Shown: positions 1 to 9,609, numbered from the stretch's first letter. The stretch is DNA of 64,000 nucleotides from JAZKBN01 sp040388605 (GCA_040388605.1 JAZKBN010000044.1:1-64000), one strand, 5' to 3'. The notes: generated from the letters alone by a model not told the origin. A program made the numbers and translations.

Positions 1-395
1 TATTAGTGCAAACTATCTAGGCAAAAAATATGATCTTTTTTTCGGGGTGAGGTAGGGTAATGACCTTAACTCAACTGTTAATCAACACTTTACATCAAAA
101 TAAAACTTTCGGAAATGGGCTAAGTATTTTTTGGGGTGGCTGCCAACAGCCTTAAATTCATCAATCCGGAATTAAAGCGTTCCTTGGACTGCAGAAAGGT
201 TAAGGCCTGGCAATGCCCATTAATTAAGATTCGAAAGACAAAAACGTAATAACATGGCCTGCTATTTGTATTCCTGGTCAATGGTTTTTGTTCAGCGCAG
301 GCTGACCTATGTAGTTCCATGCAATATTTATAAATTGCCGATGTTACCGGCAAAGGGGGCACTCGCTTTAAAATCTATAAAACTAAACTTCGAAA
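1..395. other. Intergenic left edge, no gene recognised
   Basis: These bases precede the first plus-strand gene. Short open frames exist on both strands, but none has a recognisable domain, signal peptide or conserved start context. No tRNA-like cloverleaf and no clear Bacteroidota promoter (TTTG, about 19 nt, TAnnTTTG) was found by eye. It presumably carries the promoter and leader of the gene that starts at 396. Confidence 0.5.
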
Positions 396-1412
396 TTGAA
401 ACCCATTTTACCGGCAGGTATTTTAAGATTGTCAGGCATTGTGCTTATGCTTTTTGCTTTTTCATTTAACGGACTTGCTCAAAAGGGACTCAAAAAAAAG
501 TATTCGCCCGTTGAAACCATGAACGGCGAACAGGCCACCGGCGCAAAGGCCATGAGCCGGCTCGACAGCCTGATTTTGCAGGACAGCCTGAATGCCAAAT
601 ACTACCTCGACAAAGCCAATAACATCAACAGCCTGCTCGATAACCTTTATTCGAGGGGTTCTTACAGCAATTACATTTTTGCCGTATATTCCAAAGCCAT
701 AGACAGCCTGAAACATGTGGCCGTTATTAGCGCCGTACGCAGCATGGAACTGAATACCGGCATAGCTAACCGCACACGATGCCTGAAGGCCCTGGGCACC
801 ATTTACAGCTTCGACAGCGACTCTTTATATATGGTTCGGATGGCCAATGCGCTTGATACCCTCGGGTACAAGTTTCCTTACTATGCACATGGTATGCAAT
901 TGGGCCTTAACTACGGTAAAAATTTCCTGGTAGATATTAACTATACATTCGGAACAGTCAGGCCCAGAAACAAGCTGATTCATGAACCCGGCCAGTTTTC
1001 CGGTGTTTCAATTGGCTACGAGCTAAACCCGTTCAGCGTTTACGGCGGTTTTAAGCTCGGGGGCTTTTACAGCGCCTGGCCCTTTACATTTTACCTGAGC
1101 GGTGTTGTATTCGGTTCGGCAAGCTATGAGGTGGCAAACCCGCAAGGACCGAACGACAAAGGCAGCGGCTATTCGGCATTTTATATCAGGCCGGAAATAG
1201 GCTACAGCAACCAACACTTCCAGCTTATGCTGGGCTATAACCTGCGCGGTTATGACCATGATGTAAGCGACATAACGTTTAAAGGGGTAAGCAAGGCCAC
1301 CAATACTGTTAATTTAGCTTTGCGATACAACCTTATCGGCAGGTTATACAACACCGCCAAAAGCCCTCATCGTGGTGAAAACCTGTTCAAAGGGTTTAAG
1401 CGAAAATATTAA
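396..1412 (+). CDS. Exported outer-membrane beta-barrel-like protein, family unknown
   Basis: A 338-residue protein opening with a signal peptide (hydrophobic stretch about residues 10-25, ending Gly-Leu-Ala-Gln). Residues about 45-150 look helical and Asp/Leu-rich. Residues about 165-320 alternate aromatic and polar residues with many glycines, as in outer-membrane barrels. The start used is TTG at 396, because the first in-frame ATG lies inside the hydrophobic core of the signal peptide. It converges with the T9SS gene on the other strand, and the two share a terminator hairpin. I do not recognise the family; outer-membrane location is inferred from signal peptide and composition only. Confidence 0.65.
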   Translation: MKPILPAGILRLSGIVLMLFAFSFNGLAQKGLKKKYSPVETMNGEQATGAKAMSRLDSLILQDSLNAKYYLDKANNINSLLDNLYSRGSYSNYIFAVYSKAIDSLKHVAVISAVRSMELNTGIANRTRCLKALGTIYSFDSDSLYMVRMANALDTLGYKFPYYAHGMQLGLNYGKNFLVDINYTFGTVRPRNKLIHEPGQFSGVSIGYELNPFSVYGGFKLGGFYSAWPFTFYLSGVVFGSASYEVANPQGPNDKGSGYSAFYIRPEIGYSNQHFQLMLGYNLRGYDHDVSDITFKGVSKATNTVNLALRYNLIGRLYNTAKSPHRGENLFKGFKRKY

Positions 1413-1444
1413 AAACATAGCTTCGTTAATAAGAGGCTAAAAAA

Positions 1445-1483
1445 AAGGCGCATAATCCGGGTTGATACCGATTTATGCGCCTT
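1445..1483. terminator. Bidirectional intrinsic terminator
   Basis: A perfect 11-bp inverted repeat (AAGGCGCATAA at 1445-1455 and TTATGCGCCTT at 1473-1483) with a 17-nt loop lies between two convergent genes. The A-run on the left (1439-1446) serves as U-tract for minus-strand transcripts. The plus-strand side has only a weak T-rich flank. Confidence 0.8.
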
Positions 1484-1502
1484 CAGTTTGAAATGCTTCC
1501 TG

Positions 1503-3593
1503 TTATTTGACAAGCAGCTTAAGTACTTTTAAAGCTCCGCTCTTAGTCAGGCACTTAACCAGGTACATGCCTGCGGGCAAACCTTCTGTGTCAGCCGATA
1601 GGGTATTTGAACTATCAGCAGCAGGGCTTATTTTTTCAAACAGTACTTTCCCGCTTAAATCGCAGACAGTAATCAATTGCACTTTGCCCGATACTGTAAA
1701 GCTGCCGCTGCTTGGGTTGGGATAAAGGCTCACCTGCTGAAGTTCCGCATCCTGAGGCTTCAGGGCTGTGATGGTATAAGGTTTTTCGCCAAACCACGGG
1801 CGAATCATTAAAGCCCAATGCCCGGTATCGGCCTGCCATGTTCCGCTGTAGTTATAAAAGCCGCGACCATGGCTGTTCGTATTTACATCAAGGCCTACCT
1901 CAAGGGTATTCTCTAAGCCTATGCCCTGCTGGTAACCTATGTATATTGGCCCGTGGTGCACCGTTAAGGGGCGGTTAAGGCGATAAACCTGGTAACCATT
2001 GTTCTCGCCGGCATCATCGAAACCTACCTCGACATCCTGCCTGCGGAGAATATCACCATCCAGGTTATAATTAATGGTACCGCCTTCGGCTACATTTTTT
2101 AAGACCGCCAACCTGAAATTCAGGGCTGTGGCCAAGGAATCATCCGGACGGGCATTTTGCCAGGTACGCGGGAAATAAACTGCAATATGCGTAAGGGTAT
2201 CAACCGTATCCACATCGAACCTATAGGCGAACCAGGCATTATTGCCGCCAACACTGCGGCTCAGCTCTGCTGTACCATCATCGTAGGCATAAAAATTGGC
2301 AAGGTGGGTAATGGTGGTAATGGTATCGTTGCTTTGAATGTGATTTGCCTGGCCTGTATCAGAAACTGCGAATTTTGCTTCAAGCGGAAAAGGGCGGCCG
2401 GCAGACCTTAAAAATGAATTCATAGTCCTAAACGGCGTAATAATTTCCAGCGAAAAAGTTCCTTCAAAGCCAATCTTGTCGGTAGCAGTACGGGTATAAT
2501 ATTCCCGGCCGTTAAACGGGTTCCTAAGGGAAACTTTTGTACCGAAAGACACTTCAGAAAGGCTGTCGGTGTTTTGCCTGAAGTGCTTGACCAAGGCTGC
2601 ATTTACGCGCTGAAACTGGTTGGTATCGCCATATAATGCCTGGTTGTAAGGCTTGGCAGTATATTGTGCAAGCATGGACGGGGCAGCTTTATGAATAAAA
2701 ACATCGCGAACGCCACCCGGATTTACCGTTAACAACCTGCGACTGAAATCACCATCGGCGGTGTAATTAATGTTTATGTAATCTACATGCCAGGTATCGT
2801 AGCTTACCCCGGTGCGGGAGCCGTAATTGATGAAACGAAAGGCAAAGTTCTCCAGGCGATTGGTATCCAGCTTAAAGATTTCATATTTAAAATCCATAAA
2901 TGTGCCCTGCCCGAAGGCGCGCCAGATTGACAGCCATGTACTGTCGACACTACTCCAGGTTTGCAAAACCAAGGAATCTGTTAAATCAGGCTCACTTTGA
3001 GGTTGCAGGCCACCGGCCTGCCAGAAAAAGCTCATATACAAGTTGCTTTTAATGGCAGTAGAAAAGCGATCCATGCTTGCAATAGTACTGCTGGTAAGCG
3101 TATCACCACCTCCGTTATTTAACAGAGATTCGCTGTATGGCATTCCCCGTCCATCGAAATTATCGAAAACCATGGTGTTTTGAGTAGGGGGAGAATCGGC
3201 TGATCGGCGATTAATGGTGGCTCCCCCGCCCCTAAGCCAAAGCAGGGTATCAGGTATATAGCCTGAGGTTGTAAAGTCATCGAAAAAACCGTTTTTGTGC
3301 GAATGTTCTTCTATTTTTCTCCAACCGAAAGTGGAAGCTACGCTTCCAGTTCTGTTACTACCTCCCGGTTGTACATTACTGCCCAAACGAGCATTGTTAT
3401 TTAACCCGGAATTTGCTGCGTTTTGAACCCCGTAAATATTTTGCAGCTCCGCAGTTTTAGAAAAATGCCTTTGCGGCGGAATAGCCCTGTTAAAAGGCTG
3501 TGCCGAAAGCATTGACGGCAGCAATAATGCAGGCAGAAAAATTAGAAGCCATGCCGCAGCTAACCTTACTGATGTTGTAAAAGTATATTTCAT
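1503..3593 (-). CDS. T9SS-sorted secreted protein with MAM-like jelly-roll region
   Basis: A 696-residue secreted protein. It has a signal peptide (about residues 8-31, ending Ser-Ala-Gln), then a variable linker. Residues about 100-280 carry Phe-Phe-Asp-Asp-Phe and a Trp-His-Val-Asp-Tyr pattern resembling MAM/concanavalin-like jelly rolls. The C-terminal 75 residues are a type A sorting domain (Leu-Tyr-Pro-Asn-Pro start, Gly-Met-Tyr-Leu-Val near the end), which in known T9SS substrates directs export across the outer membrane and is cleaved. The ATG at 3593 is 42 nt downstream of the PASTA gene stop, so co-transcription with the envelope genes is possible. The substrate or partner is unknown. 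Confidence 0.85.
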   Translation of the reverse strand: MKYTFTTSVRLAAAWLLIFLPALLLPSMLSAQPFNRAIPPQRHFSKTAELQNIYGVQNAANSGLNNNARLGSNVQPGGSNRTGSVASTFGWRKIEEHSHKNGFFDDFTTSGYIPDTLLWLRGGGATINRRSADSPPTQNTMVFDNFDGRGMPYSESLLNNGGGDTLTSSTIASMDRFSTAIKSNLYMSFFWQAGGLQPQSEPDLTDSLVLQTWSSVDSTWLSIWRAFGQGTFMDFKYEIFKLDTNRLENFAFRFINYGSRTGVSYDTWHVDYININYTADGDFSRRLLTVNPGGVRDVFIHKAAPSMLAQYTAKPYNQALYGDTNQFQRVNAALVKHFRQNTDSLSEVSFGTKVSLRNPFNGREYYTRTATDKIGFEGTFSLEIITPFRTMNSFLRSAGRPFPLEAKFAVSDTGQANHIQSNDTITTITHLANFYAYDDGTAELSRSVGGNNAWFAYRFDVDTVDTLTHIAVYFPRTWQNARPDDSLATALNFRLAVLKNVAEGGTINYNLDGDILRRQDVEVGFDDAGENNGYQVYRLNRPLTVHHGPIYIGYQQGIGLENTLEVGLDVNTNSHGRGFYNYSGTWQADTGHWALMIRPWFGEKPYTITALKPQDAELQQVSLYPNPSSGSFTVSGKVQLITVCDLSGKVLFEKISPAADSSNTLSADTEGLPAGMYLVKCLTKSGALKVLKLLVK

Positions 3594-3635
3594 GAATAAG
3601 TGGCTACCGCAATAATTTCAAAAGGTACTGTCGGG

Positions 3636-4436
3636 CTATTTGCCGTCTTCGCCGGATTCGGGTCCGGCAGTTGGGTCGGTGCCGATAACCCACAAGTCCA
3701 CAACGTCGCCGACTCTTATTTTATTGCCTGCAGCCGGGCGTTGCTTCAGCACCAGGCCCTGCTCACGATCAGGGTGGCTCTCATAGGTAATAGTACCTAC
3801 CTGCAAGCTGCTTCCGTTCAGGGTAAGCTCGGCTTCATCCTGGGGCTTGCCTACCAGATCGGGCATATCAAATTCCTGGTTGCCCTGGCCGTCGCCAACA
3901 ATTAAATCAATTCTTGCACCCTTTGGTACCAATGAATTTTCTGTAACAGGCTTACCATTGTATAAAGCCTGCAGTACCGAGTTTTGCTGTAAATCAGGCT
4001 TATACCTTATTTCTCCCAAAACCAGGCCGAAGCTTTCAAGCTCACCCTGCGCATTCAGCAGGCTGCGGTTAGCCAAATCGGGCATTTTTACGTTAGGCGG
4101 GTTTTTGCTGTTTATGGTAACGTAAATTTTTCTTCCCTGTTTCACATTAGCGCCCGACAAAGGGAATTGCGAGAATACAGTTAAAGGTTCTGCCCCGGGA
4201 ACATAGGTGCTGTCTGATACAAAATACTCCAAATCACGCGTGCCGAGGAACTTATCAAGCTCAACGGTTTTCATACCCACAACGTTAGGTACAGTTATGG
4301 TTTGCCCGTGATTGGTGGTATAGGGCAGCCAACCGTAAAAAAAGGTAAGCACCAACAGCAAAGCCACCATTATAATAATAAGCAGATGCAACATTACATC
4401 GCGCGAAGTCTCCGCTTTCAGGTTAAACTTAGGCAT
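3636..4436 (-). CDS. PASTA domain-containing membrane protein
   Basis: A 266-residue protein with a short cytoplasmic N-terminus, one membrane segment (about residues 17-36) and three PASTA domains outside (about 45-107, 112-181 and 187-252). Each PASTA domain begins with a Val-Pro-Asn-Val or Met-Pro-Asp-Leu signature. PASTA domains bind peptidoglycan fragments or beta-lactams in Ser/Thr kinases and some penicillin-binding proteins. Here there is no kinase or transpeptidase domain, which is the usual arrangement in Bacteroidota. It lies downstream of mltG on the same strand, fitting a role in cell-wall synthesis or sensing. A Gly/Asp/Pro-rich tail follows the third domain. Confidence 0.92.
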   Translation of the reverse strand: MPKFNLKAETSRDVMLHLLIIIMVALLLVLTFFYGWLPYTTNHGQTITVPNVVGMKTVELDKFLGTRDLEYFVSDSTYVPGAEPLTVFSQFPLSGANVKQGRKIYVTINSKNPPNVKMPDLANRSLLNAQGELESFGLVLGEIRYKPDLQQNSVLQALYNGKPVTENSLVPKGARIDLIVGDGQGNQEFDMPDLVGKPQDEAELTLNGSSLQVGTITYESHPDREQGLVLKQRPAAGNKIRVGDVVDLWVIGTDPTAGPESGEDGK

Positions 4437-4566
4437 TCAGAATTGGTCTTGTTTATAGCTGAACCTTTACATGCTGCCGCAGGCTTTTCATTATTTGAAA
4501 GGCATTTACGGGCAATTGCCGGTCCGGGTTCAAAATTACAGGATTTGAACGATTATTAAGCGATTT

Positions 4567-5592
4567 TCAATAGCCGGCAGCGTCCAGTGCTTTTTGGTAT
4601 ATGCGGGCGTTCTGCAAATGCTTCTGAAAATCGTCGGAGAAATTGTGGTAGCCGCTGAAATCTTCGCGGGCGCAGAAGTAAAGGTAGTTGTGCTTTTCAG
4701 GGCTTAATGCGGCATCAATGGCGGTTATGCTCGGCAGGTTAATGGGGCCGGGAGGCAGGCCATGGTACATATATGTATTGTAGGGCGAATCTTTCTGCTT
4801 ATGCCCTGCCCTTACACGTTTAATGGTAAAATCTCCCACTGCGAAAACAACGGTGGGGTCGGCCTGCAGCTCCATGCCTTTGTTCAGGCGATTCAGGTAA
4901 ACGCCGGCAACACGGGGCATTTCGTCGGCTTTCTTGGTTTCTGCCTCGGTAATGCTGGCAAGCACGGTAACCTGCACGGGACTTAAACCCAAGGTTTTGG
5001 CTTTGGCTAAACGCTCATCGTTCCAGAAACGCTTGTATTCCTTATCCATGCGCTTCACTAAGCCGCGGGCGCTTACGTTCCAGAACATTTCGTATGTATT
5101 GGGAATAAACATACATACAATGGTAGTGGTATCGAAGCCGAATTTGGAAACGCTGTCGGGATTATTGAGTATAGCAGCAATCTGTTCTGAAGAAGGCTCG
5201 AGTTTTTTATCGAGCATATCTATTAAGTCAGATTTCAGTCGCAGGTTGTTGAATGTAAGCTTTACAGGACTTTGCTGCCCGTTTTTAAGCATGCGAACCA
5301 CCTGTAAGTTGGTGCTGTTTTCAGGAATAAGGTAGGCGCCCGGCTTTACTTTATCCTGGTAGCCCATGAGCTTGGCCATAAAGCTGAAGCTGAGCTTATC
5401 TACAAGGTAATTACCGTCTTTGAGGGTGTTGGCAACATCCATGTATTTGCTGCCTGTGGGTATGTACAGCATTTTTGGCCCCATACCAACCTGTAAGTTC
5501 GGGGTAAAGCAAATCTGGTAAGCGTAATAGCTGAACGATGCAAAGAAAAAAGCAACTACTATCAGTATTCCGACCTTGGTATTAGTCTTCAT
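4567..5592 (-). CDS. mltG: Endolytic murein transglycosylase MltG (YceG-like)
   Basis: This enzyme cleaves nascent glycan strands in the periplasm and is thought to set glycan length by terminating polymerisation. The 341-residue protein has one N-terminal membrane anchor (about residues 6-24), a LysM-like region, and the YceG catalytic domain. The catalytic Glu is residue 216 in a Ser-Ile-Thr-Glu-Ala-Glu-Thr motif, close to Glu218 of E. coli MltG. It is followed by the family hallmark Tyr-Leu-Asn-Arg-Leu, Leu-Gln-Ala-Asp-Pro-Thr-Val, and Tyr-Asn-Thr-Tyr...Gly-Leu-Pro-Pro-Gly-Pro-Ile. I chose the ATG at 5592 because it gives a normal Lys-rich N-terminus; a TTG at 5610 would add six residues. 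The next gene downstream encodes the PASTA protein. Confidence 0.95.
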   Translation of the reverse strand: MKTNTKVGILIVVAFFFASFSYYAYQICFTPNLQVGMGPKMLYIPTGSKYMDVANTLKDGNYLVDKLSFSFMAKLMGYQDKVKPGAYLIPENSTNLQVVRMLKNGQQSPVKLTFNNLRLKSDLIDMLDKKLEPSSEQIAAILNNPDSVSKFGFDTTTIVCMFIPNTYEMFWNVSARGLVKRMDKEYKRFWNDERLAKAKTLGLSPVQVTVLASITEAETKKADEMPRVAGVYLNRLNKGMELQADPTVVFAVGDFTIKRVRAGHKQKDSPYNTYMYHGLPPGPINLPSITAIDAALSPEKHNYLYFCAREDFSGYHNFSDDFQKHLQNARIYQKALDAAGY

Positions 5593-5757
5593 AGGGTGCA
5601 AAAATAACAAAACAATGCTGCCGGTTTAACACCCTGCCCAAATCGTTTTAACAATCCGAATATTTATTGATGTAAAGCATGGCCGGCATTTGCACGAACT
5701 AAAGAAGCATACACACTATAAACGCCATACAATGCAAGCGTGCCCTATTGCCGTTCA

Positions 5758-6549
5758 TTACAAATGCGCCTCAAACAACTTTACAACCCTTTCCAAATCT
5801 TCGGGGGTATCTACCCCATGGCTTTCATGCTCTGTAACTGCGGCGGCAATGCGGAAACCGTTTTCAAGCCAGCGCAACTGTTCCAGGCTTTCTGCTTTTT
5901 CAAGGGTCGATTGCGGTAAGAGGGTAATGGCTTCAAGGGCTTCGGCGCTGTAGCCATAGATACCGACATGCTGAAAATAGGTATGGCTTTGCAACCAGAA
6001 AGCTTTGTCGACATTACGCAAATAAGGAATTACCTGCCTGCTGAATGCCATTGCCTGCCCCGTAGTGCCTAAGAGCACTTTAACAGTATTGGGGCTGAAC
6101 AGGGTTTCCTCATCACTGAAAACACGGACAAGGGTGCCAATGTCCGGTTTTTTGTCAGCAAGCAGGCGGGCAAGGGTATCAATCTGCTTAGGGTGAATGA
6201 ATGGTTCGTCGCCCTGTATGTTTATTATATAATCATATTCTTCGCCCAGGAGGGAAAATGCTTCGTGGCAACGGTCGGTGCCGCTGGGGTGGTGCTCATT
6301 GGTTAAAACGGCTGTTCCGCCAAAGGCAAAAACTGTATTTGCAATCTGTTGGTGATCAGTGGCTACAATAACCCTGCTTAATAATTCAGCCTGAATGCAG
6401 CGCTCATAAACACGCTGTACCATAGGCTTGCCGGCAATATCGGCAAGGGCTTTAGCCGGGAAACGCGTGCTGGCATAGCGGGCGGGAATAATGCCCAAAA
6501 TACGCGGGAAAGTTGTTTGATTCGCTGGGTTTAAACTTTTTTCAGGCAT
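5758..6549 (-). CDS. kdsB: 3-deoxy-manno-octulosonate cytidylyltransferase (CMP-Kdo synthetase)
   Basis: This cytoplasmic enzyme activates Kdo with CTP to make CMP-Kdo for the LPS inner core. The 263-residue length is normal with a slight N-terminal extension. The nucleotide-binding signature Ile-Ile-Pro-Ala-Arg-Tyr-Ala-Ser-Thr-Arg-Phe-Pro-Ala-Lys starts near residue 20. Other family motifs are Gly-Lys-Pro-Met-Val-Gln-Arg-Val, Asn-Ile-Gln-Gly-Asp-Glu-Pro-Phe (metal-binding Asp), and His-Val-Gly-Ile-Tyr-Gly-Tyr. The start is ATG at 6549. It implies a Kdo-containing outer membrane and belongs with the downstream envelope genes, although 165 nt separate it from mltG. Confidence 0.96.
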   Translation of the reverse strand: MPEKSLNPANQTTFPRILGIIPARYASTRFPAKALADIAGKPMVQRVYERCIQAELLSRVIVATDHQQIANTVFAFGGTAVLTNEHHPSGTDRCHEAFSLLGEEYDYIINIQGDEPFIHPKQIDTLARLLADKKPDIGTLVRVFSDEETLFSPNTVKVLLGTTGQAMAFSRQVIPYLRNVDKAFWLQSHTYFQHVGIYGYSAEALEAITLLPQSTLEKAESLEQLRWLENGFRIAAAVTEHESHGVDTPEDLERVVKLFEAHL

Positions 6550-6756
6550 GGCTAATTCGATATGCGCATTTTATGATGGCCCAAAATTAAGCCGAATTAT
6601 TGGTTTGGGTTTAACATACGTATTTTGAAATCATGGGAGCAGAAAAATAAACAGCCCTATTATTGGGTCAGCAGAATAATACAATTCTAATATTAAGCGT
6701 TCTCGAATTGCACCGGAAATGCCGGTGGCTTGAATTCATTTAAATCATTCATTCAA

Positions 6757-7713
6757 ATGAAAAATTGCGTTAAAATAATCTTATCGACCGGCATCCTAAT
6801 CTCCTTGGTAGGGTGCAGCAAAGGAGGCCATGAAAATTCCGATGCTGATAAAGCAGGAGAAAGTAAGCCGCAGGAACTGCGCATGTATCCGCCTGAAATA
6901 AAAGCTGATGAAGAAGTAATTGCAGGTTCTCCTGTATCAGGTTCAGGATCTAAATCTGCTGCCGATACAGTAAGCCTGAAGCAGATGCCGGTTAAAACAG
7001 GCTATATACGTTTCCGGGTAAAAGATGTAAGCCGTGGTAATGCCGAGATTGAAAAGATAATTTCAGAATACAAAGGCATGCTTCTGTACCGAAAGCTGGA
7101 ATCTGAAACAACGCCGGCGAATACCATCAAAATATCTGAAGATTCGGTAATGATAGTTTCATCGGTAAGCCCGAAAGCAACACTAACTGTGAACATACCC
7201 TCTGCTAAGCTGCCTGAATTTTATAACAGAATTGCCGCCATTGCTATACAGGTTGAAGAAAGCGAGCTGGAGATTACAGATAACAGCCTCGAATATTTTG
7301 CCAACAGGCTGAACACCGCAAGCAATAATGAATATGCAAGCCGAATGGGTCGCCTGAAGCCCAGGCAAAGCACCGAGGAGGAAATTCATGAGCAGGTAAA
7401 TGCCAACATTGAAAACAAGATATCAGCCATGCAAACTGAGAAAGATGTAAACTTCAGCACGGTGCGCCTGTTCATGAGCCAAAGGCCATTCGCACTGAAG
7501 GAAACCGAGGTTGATGCCAATATTGCCGGCATTGGGGCGCCCGGTTTTGGCAAAAAATTTATAGGCGCATTTAGCTCCGGGTTATCGCTCTTTGCGGATG
7601 CGGTTTTGTTAATTGCCAACCTTTGGCTGTTTATTGCGAGCATAATTATATTGGTATTTGCTTATAATCGCTATAAAAGAAGACGATTATACACCAACAA
7701 GGGAACAGTATAA
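6757..7713 (+). CDS. DUF4349-type lipoprotein with C-terminal membrane segment
   Basis: A 318-residue protein. A lipoprotein signal peptide ends at Leu-Val-Gly-Cys with Cys20 as the acylated residue. An Asp/Glu/Lys-rich linker follows. Residues about 88-215 match the DUF4349 layout: an RF-rich strand, an amphipathic helix, a second strand in an Asn-Ile-Pro-Ser-Ala-Lys-Leu segment, and a Tyr-Phe-Ala-Asn-Arg-Leu helix. A helical linker follows, then one membrane helix (about 277-303) and a basic tail. I start at ATG 6757 because this gives a clean lipoprotein signal; a TTG at 6730 would add nine residues. Its role is unknown; DUF4349 proteins are uncharacterised envelope proteins. Confidence 0.8.
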   Translation: MKNCVKIILSTGILISLVGCSKGGHENSDADKAGESKPQELRMYPPEIKADEEVIAGSPVSGSGSKSAADTVSLKQMPVKTGYIRFRVKDVSRGNAEIEKIISEYKGMLLYRKLESETTPANTIKISEDSVMIVSSVSPKATLTVNIPSAKLPEFYNRIAAIAIQVEESELEITDNSLEYFANRLNTASNNEYASRMGRLKPRQSTEEEIHEQVNANIENKISAMQTEKDVNFSTVRLFMSQRPFALKETEVDANIAGIGAPGFGKKFIGAFSSGLSLFADAVLLIANLWLFIASIIILVFAYNRYKRRRLYTNKGTV

Positions 7714-7735
7714 TCACTAAATTTCCGAAGTTGCA

Positions 7736-7762
7736 CCCGGGCTGCTTTTTCGGCGGCCCGGG
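7736..7762 (+). terminator. Hairpin terminator between the DUF4349 and acyl-CoA dehydrogenase genes
   Basis: A GC-rich inverted repeat (CCCGGGCTGC at 7736-7745 and GCGGCCCGGG at 7753-7762, one G-U pair) with a 7-nt T-rich loop begins 22 nt after the upstream stop and ends 29 nt before the next ATG. The T-tract after it is short, so readthrough or an attenuator role cannot be excluded. Confidence 0.6.
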
Positions 7763-7791
7763 CATCTTTATAACCTTTGAATATTCCGCTG

Positions 7792-9609
7792 ATGGCAAGC
7801 CAATCTGAATTAAAAACCGGTACCAATATTTCATTAAAAGGCGGTGAGTTTGTTATTCGCGAAAGTAACCCTGCGCTCACTTTTATTCCCGAAGAATTCA
7901 ATGAAGAGCAAAGGCTTGTAGCCCAAACCACGCGCGAATTCCTGGATCGTGAAATTACACCTAACCTTGAACGCATAGATCAGCAGGAGCCCGGCCTTGT
8001 TGAAAGCCTGCTCGATAAAGCCGGAGAACTTGGCTTATTAGGCACAAGCGTACCTGAAGCTTACGGCGGTTTCGGTATGAGCTTCGTAACCTCTATGCTG
8101 GTGGCTGAGATATTAGGTCGCGGGCACAGCTTTGCGGTTACTGCCGGCGCGCACACAGGCATTGGCACCTTACCCATTCTTTACTACGGCAACGATGAAC
8201 AAAAAAGCAAATACATACCCGGTTTGGCCGACGGCAGCATAAAAGCCGCCTATTGCCTCACCGAGCCTGATTCAGGCTCAGATGCCAATTCCGGTAAAAC
8301 CAAAGCCGTTCTTAGCCCCGACGGGAAGCATTACCTGCTCAGCGGGCAAAAAATGTGGATAACCAATGGCGGCTTCGCCGACCTGTTCACCGTTTTCGCT
8401 AAAATGGAAACCGACGGGGTACCCGATAAAAACCTGAGCGCCTTTATAGTTGAGCGCAGTTTCGGCGGTATCACCATGAACCCCGAAGAGCATAAAATGG
8501 GTATAAAAGGCAGCAGCACCCGGCAAATATTCTTTAACGACTGCCCGGTACCTGTTGAAAACCTGCTTTCCGAAAGGGGTAACGGTTTTAAAATTGCCGT
8601 TAACATACTAAATATTGGCCGCATAAAGCTGGCAGTTGCCACCATTGGCGGCAGTAAAAATGTGATTGACATGTGCGCCGGGTATGCCCTTGAACGTAAG
8701 CAGTTCGGGGTAAGCATAAGCACATTCGGGGCCATACAATTTAAACTGGCCGAAATGATGGTGCGCACCTGGGTAACAGAGGCTGCCACTTTCAGGGCCA
8801 CGCAAAATATAGATGATGCCATGCAGGCCTTACGCGAGCAAGGTATGCCTGAAGCGCAGGCCAAGCTCAAAGGTATTGAGCAGTTTGCCATTGAATGCGC
8901 CATCTTAAAAGTACATGCATCGGAAGTATTAGACTATGTTACCGATGAAGGCGTGCAGATTTACGGCGGCATGGGGTTCAGCGCCGAAGCGCCCATGGAT
9001 CGCGCTTACCGCGACAGCCGAATAAACCGCATTTTTGAAGGCACCAATGAAATTAACCGCATTCTTGCCCTGGGAACCCTTATTAAACGCGGCATGAAGG
9101 GCGAGCTTTCACTTTTGCCTGCCGCAATGGCCGTAGCTAAAGAACTCACCGAACTGCCCGATTTCAGCGAGCCGGAAGGCTTCTTAGGAGCAGAAAAACG
9201 TGCCGTTGCCAATTTTAAAAAGGCATTTTTACTGGCTGCCGGCGCAGCCGCCCAAAAGCTGGGCCTTGCCCTGGATCAGCAGCAGGAAATAATGATGAAT
9301 CTTTCTGATATACTTATAGAGGTATATGCATCGGAATCGGCATTGCTCAGGGCCTGGAAAATTGCTAATTTACAAGGCGAAGCAGCCGCCGAACTGCCCC
9401 TTGAAATTCTGCGGGTATATATTGACAGTGCAGCCCAACGTATTTCGGCATCTGCAAGAACTGCCATAAACGGCTTTGCAGAAGGTGATGAGCAACGCAT
9501 GCTGCACCTGGGTATTAAACGCTGGACAAAAGTACCTAACCTGAATACAGTAGCTGCCCGCAGGAAAATTGCGGCGGCGGTTTTGGCTAAGCAGGGGTAT
9601 CTGGAATAA
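7792..9609 (+). CDS. Acyl-CoA dehydrogenase, long (VLCAD/ACAD9-like) type
   Basis: A cytoplasmic flavoenzyme for the first step of fatty-acid beta-oxidation (acyl-CoA to trans-2-enoyl-CoA, electrons to ETF). It has 605 residues, about 200 more than classic bacterial enzymes, like VLCAD/ACAD9 with an extra C-terminal helical domain. Visible motifs are Tyr-Gly-Gly in the N-terminal helical domain, the FAD-binding Leu-Thr-Glu-Pro-Asp-Ser-Gly-Ser-Asp, Lys-Met-Gly-Ile-Lys-Gly-Ser, and the C-terminal Phe-Glu-Gly-Thr-Asn-Glu-Ile, where Glu416 is at the catalytic-base position. I start at ATG 7792; a TTG at 7777 would add five residues. It has no beta-oxidation neighbours here. Confidence 0.94.
   Translation: MASQSELKTGTNISLKGGEFVIRESNPALTFIPEEFNEEQRLVAQTTREFLDREITPNLERIDQQEPGLVESLLDKAGELGLLGTSVPEAYGGFGMSFVTSMLVAEILGRGHSFAVTAGAHTGIGTLPILYYGNDEQKSKYIPGLADGSIKAAYCLTEPDSGSDANSGKTKAVLSPDGKHYLLSGQKMWITNGGFADLFTVFAKMETDGVPDKNLSAFIVERSFGGITMNPEEHKMGIKGSSTRQIFFNDCPVPVENLLSERGNGFKIAVNILNIGRIKLAVATIGGSKNVIDMCAGYALERKQFGVSISTFGAIQFKLAEMMVRTWVTEAATFRATQNIDDAMQALREQGMPEAQAKLKGIEQFAIECAILKVHASEVLDYVTDEGVQIYGGMGFSAEAPMDRAYRDSRINRIFEGTNEINRILALGTLIKRGMKGELSLLPAAMAVAKELTELPDFSEPEGFLGAEKRAVANFKKAFLLAAGAAAQKLGLALDQQQEIMMNLSDILIEVYASESALLRAWKIANLQGEAAAELPLEILRVYIDSAAQRISASARTAINGFAEGDEQRMLHLGIKRWTKVPNLNTVAARRKIAAAVLAKQGYLE

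Noticed and set aside
4437..4566. Possible tRNA (a GGGTTCAAAAT stretch)
   Set aside because: No matching acceptor or anticodon arms could be formed around it.
8331..8903. A 190-codon minus-strand frame inside the acyl-CoA dehydrogenase gene
   Set aside because: The plus-strand gene has intact family motifs across the same bases, and the minus frame has no recognisable features.
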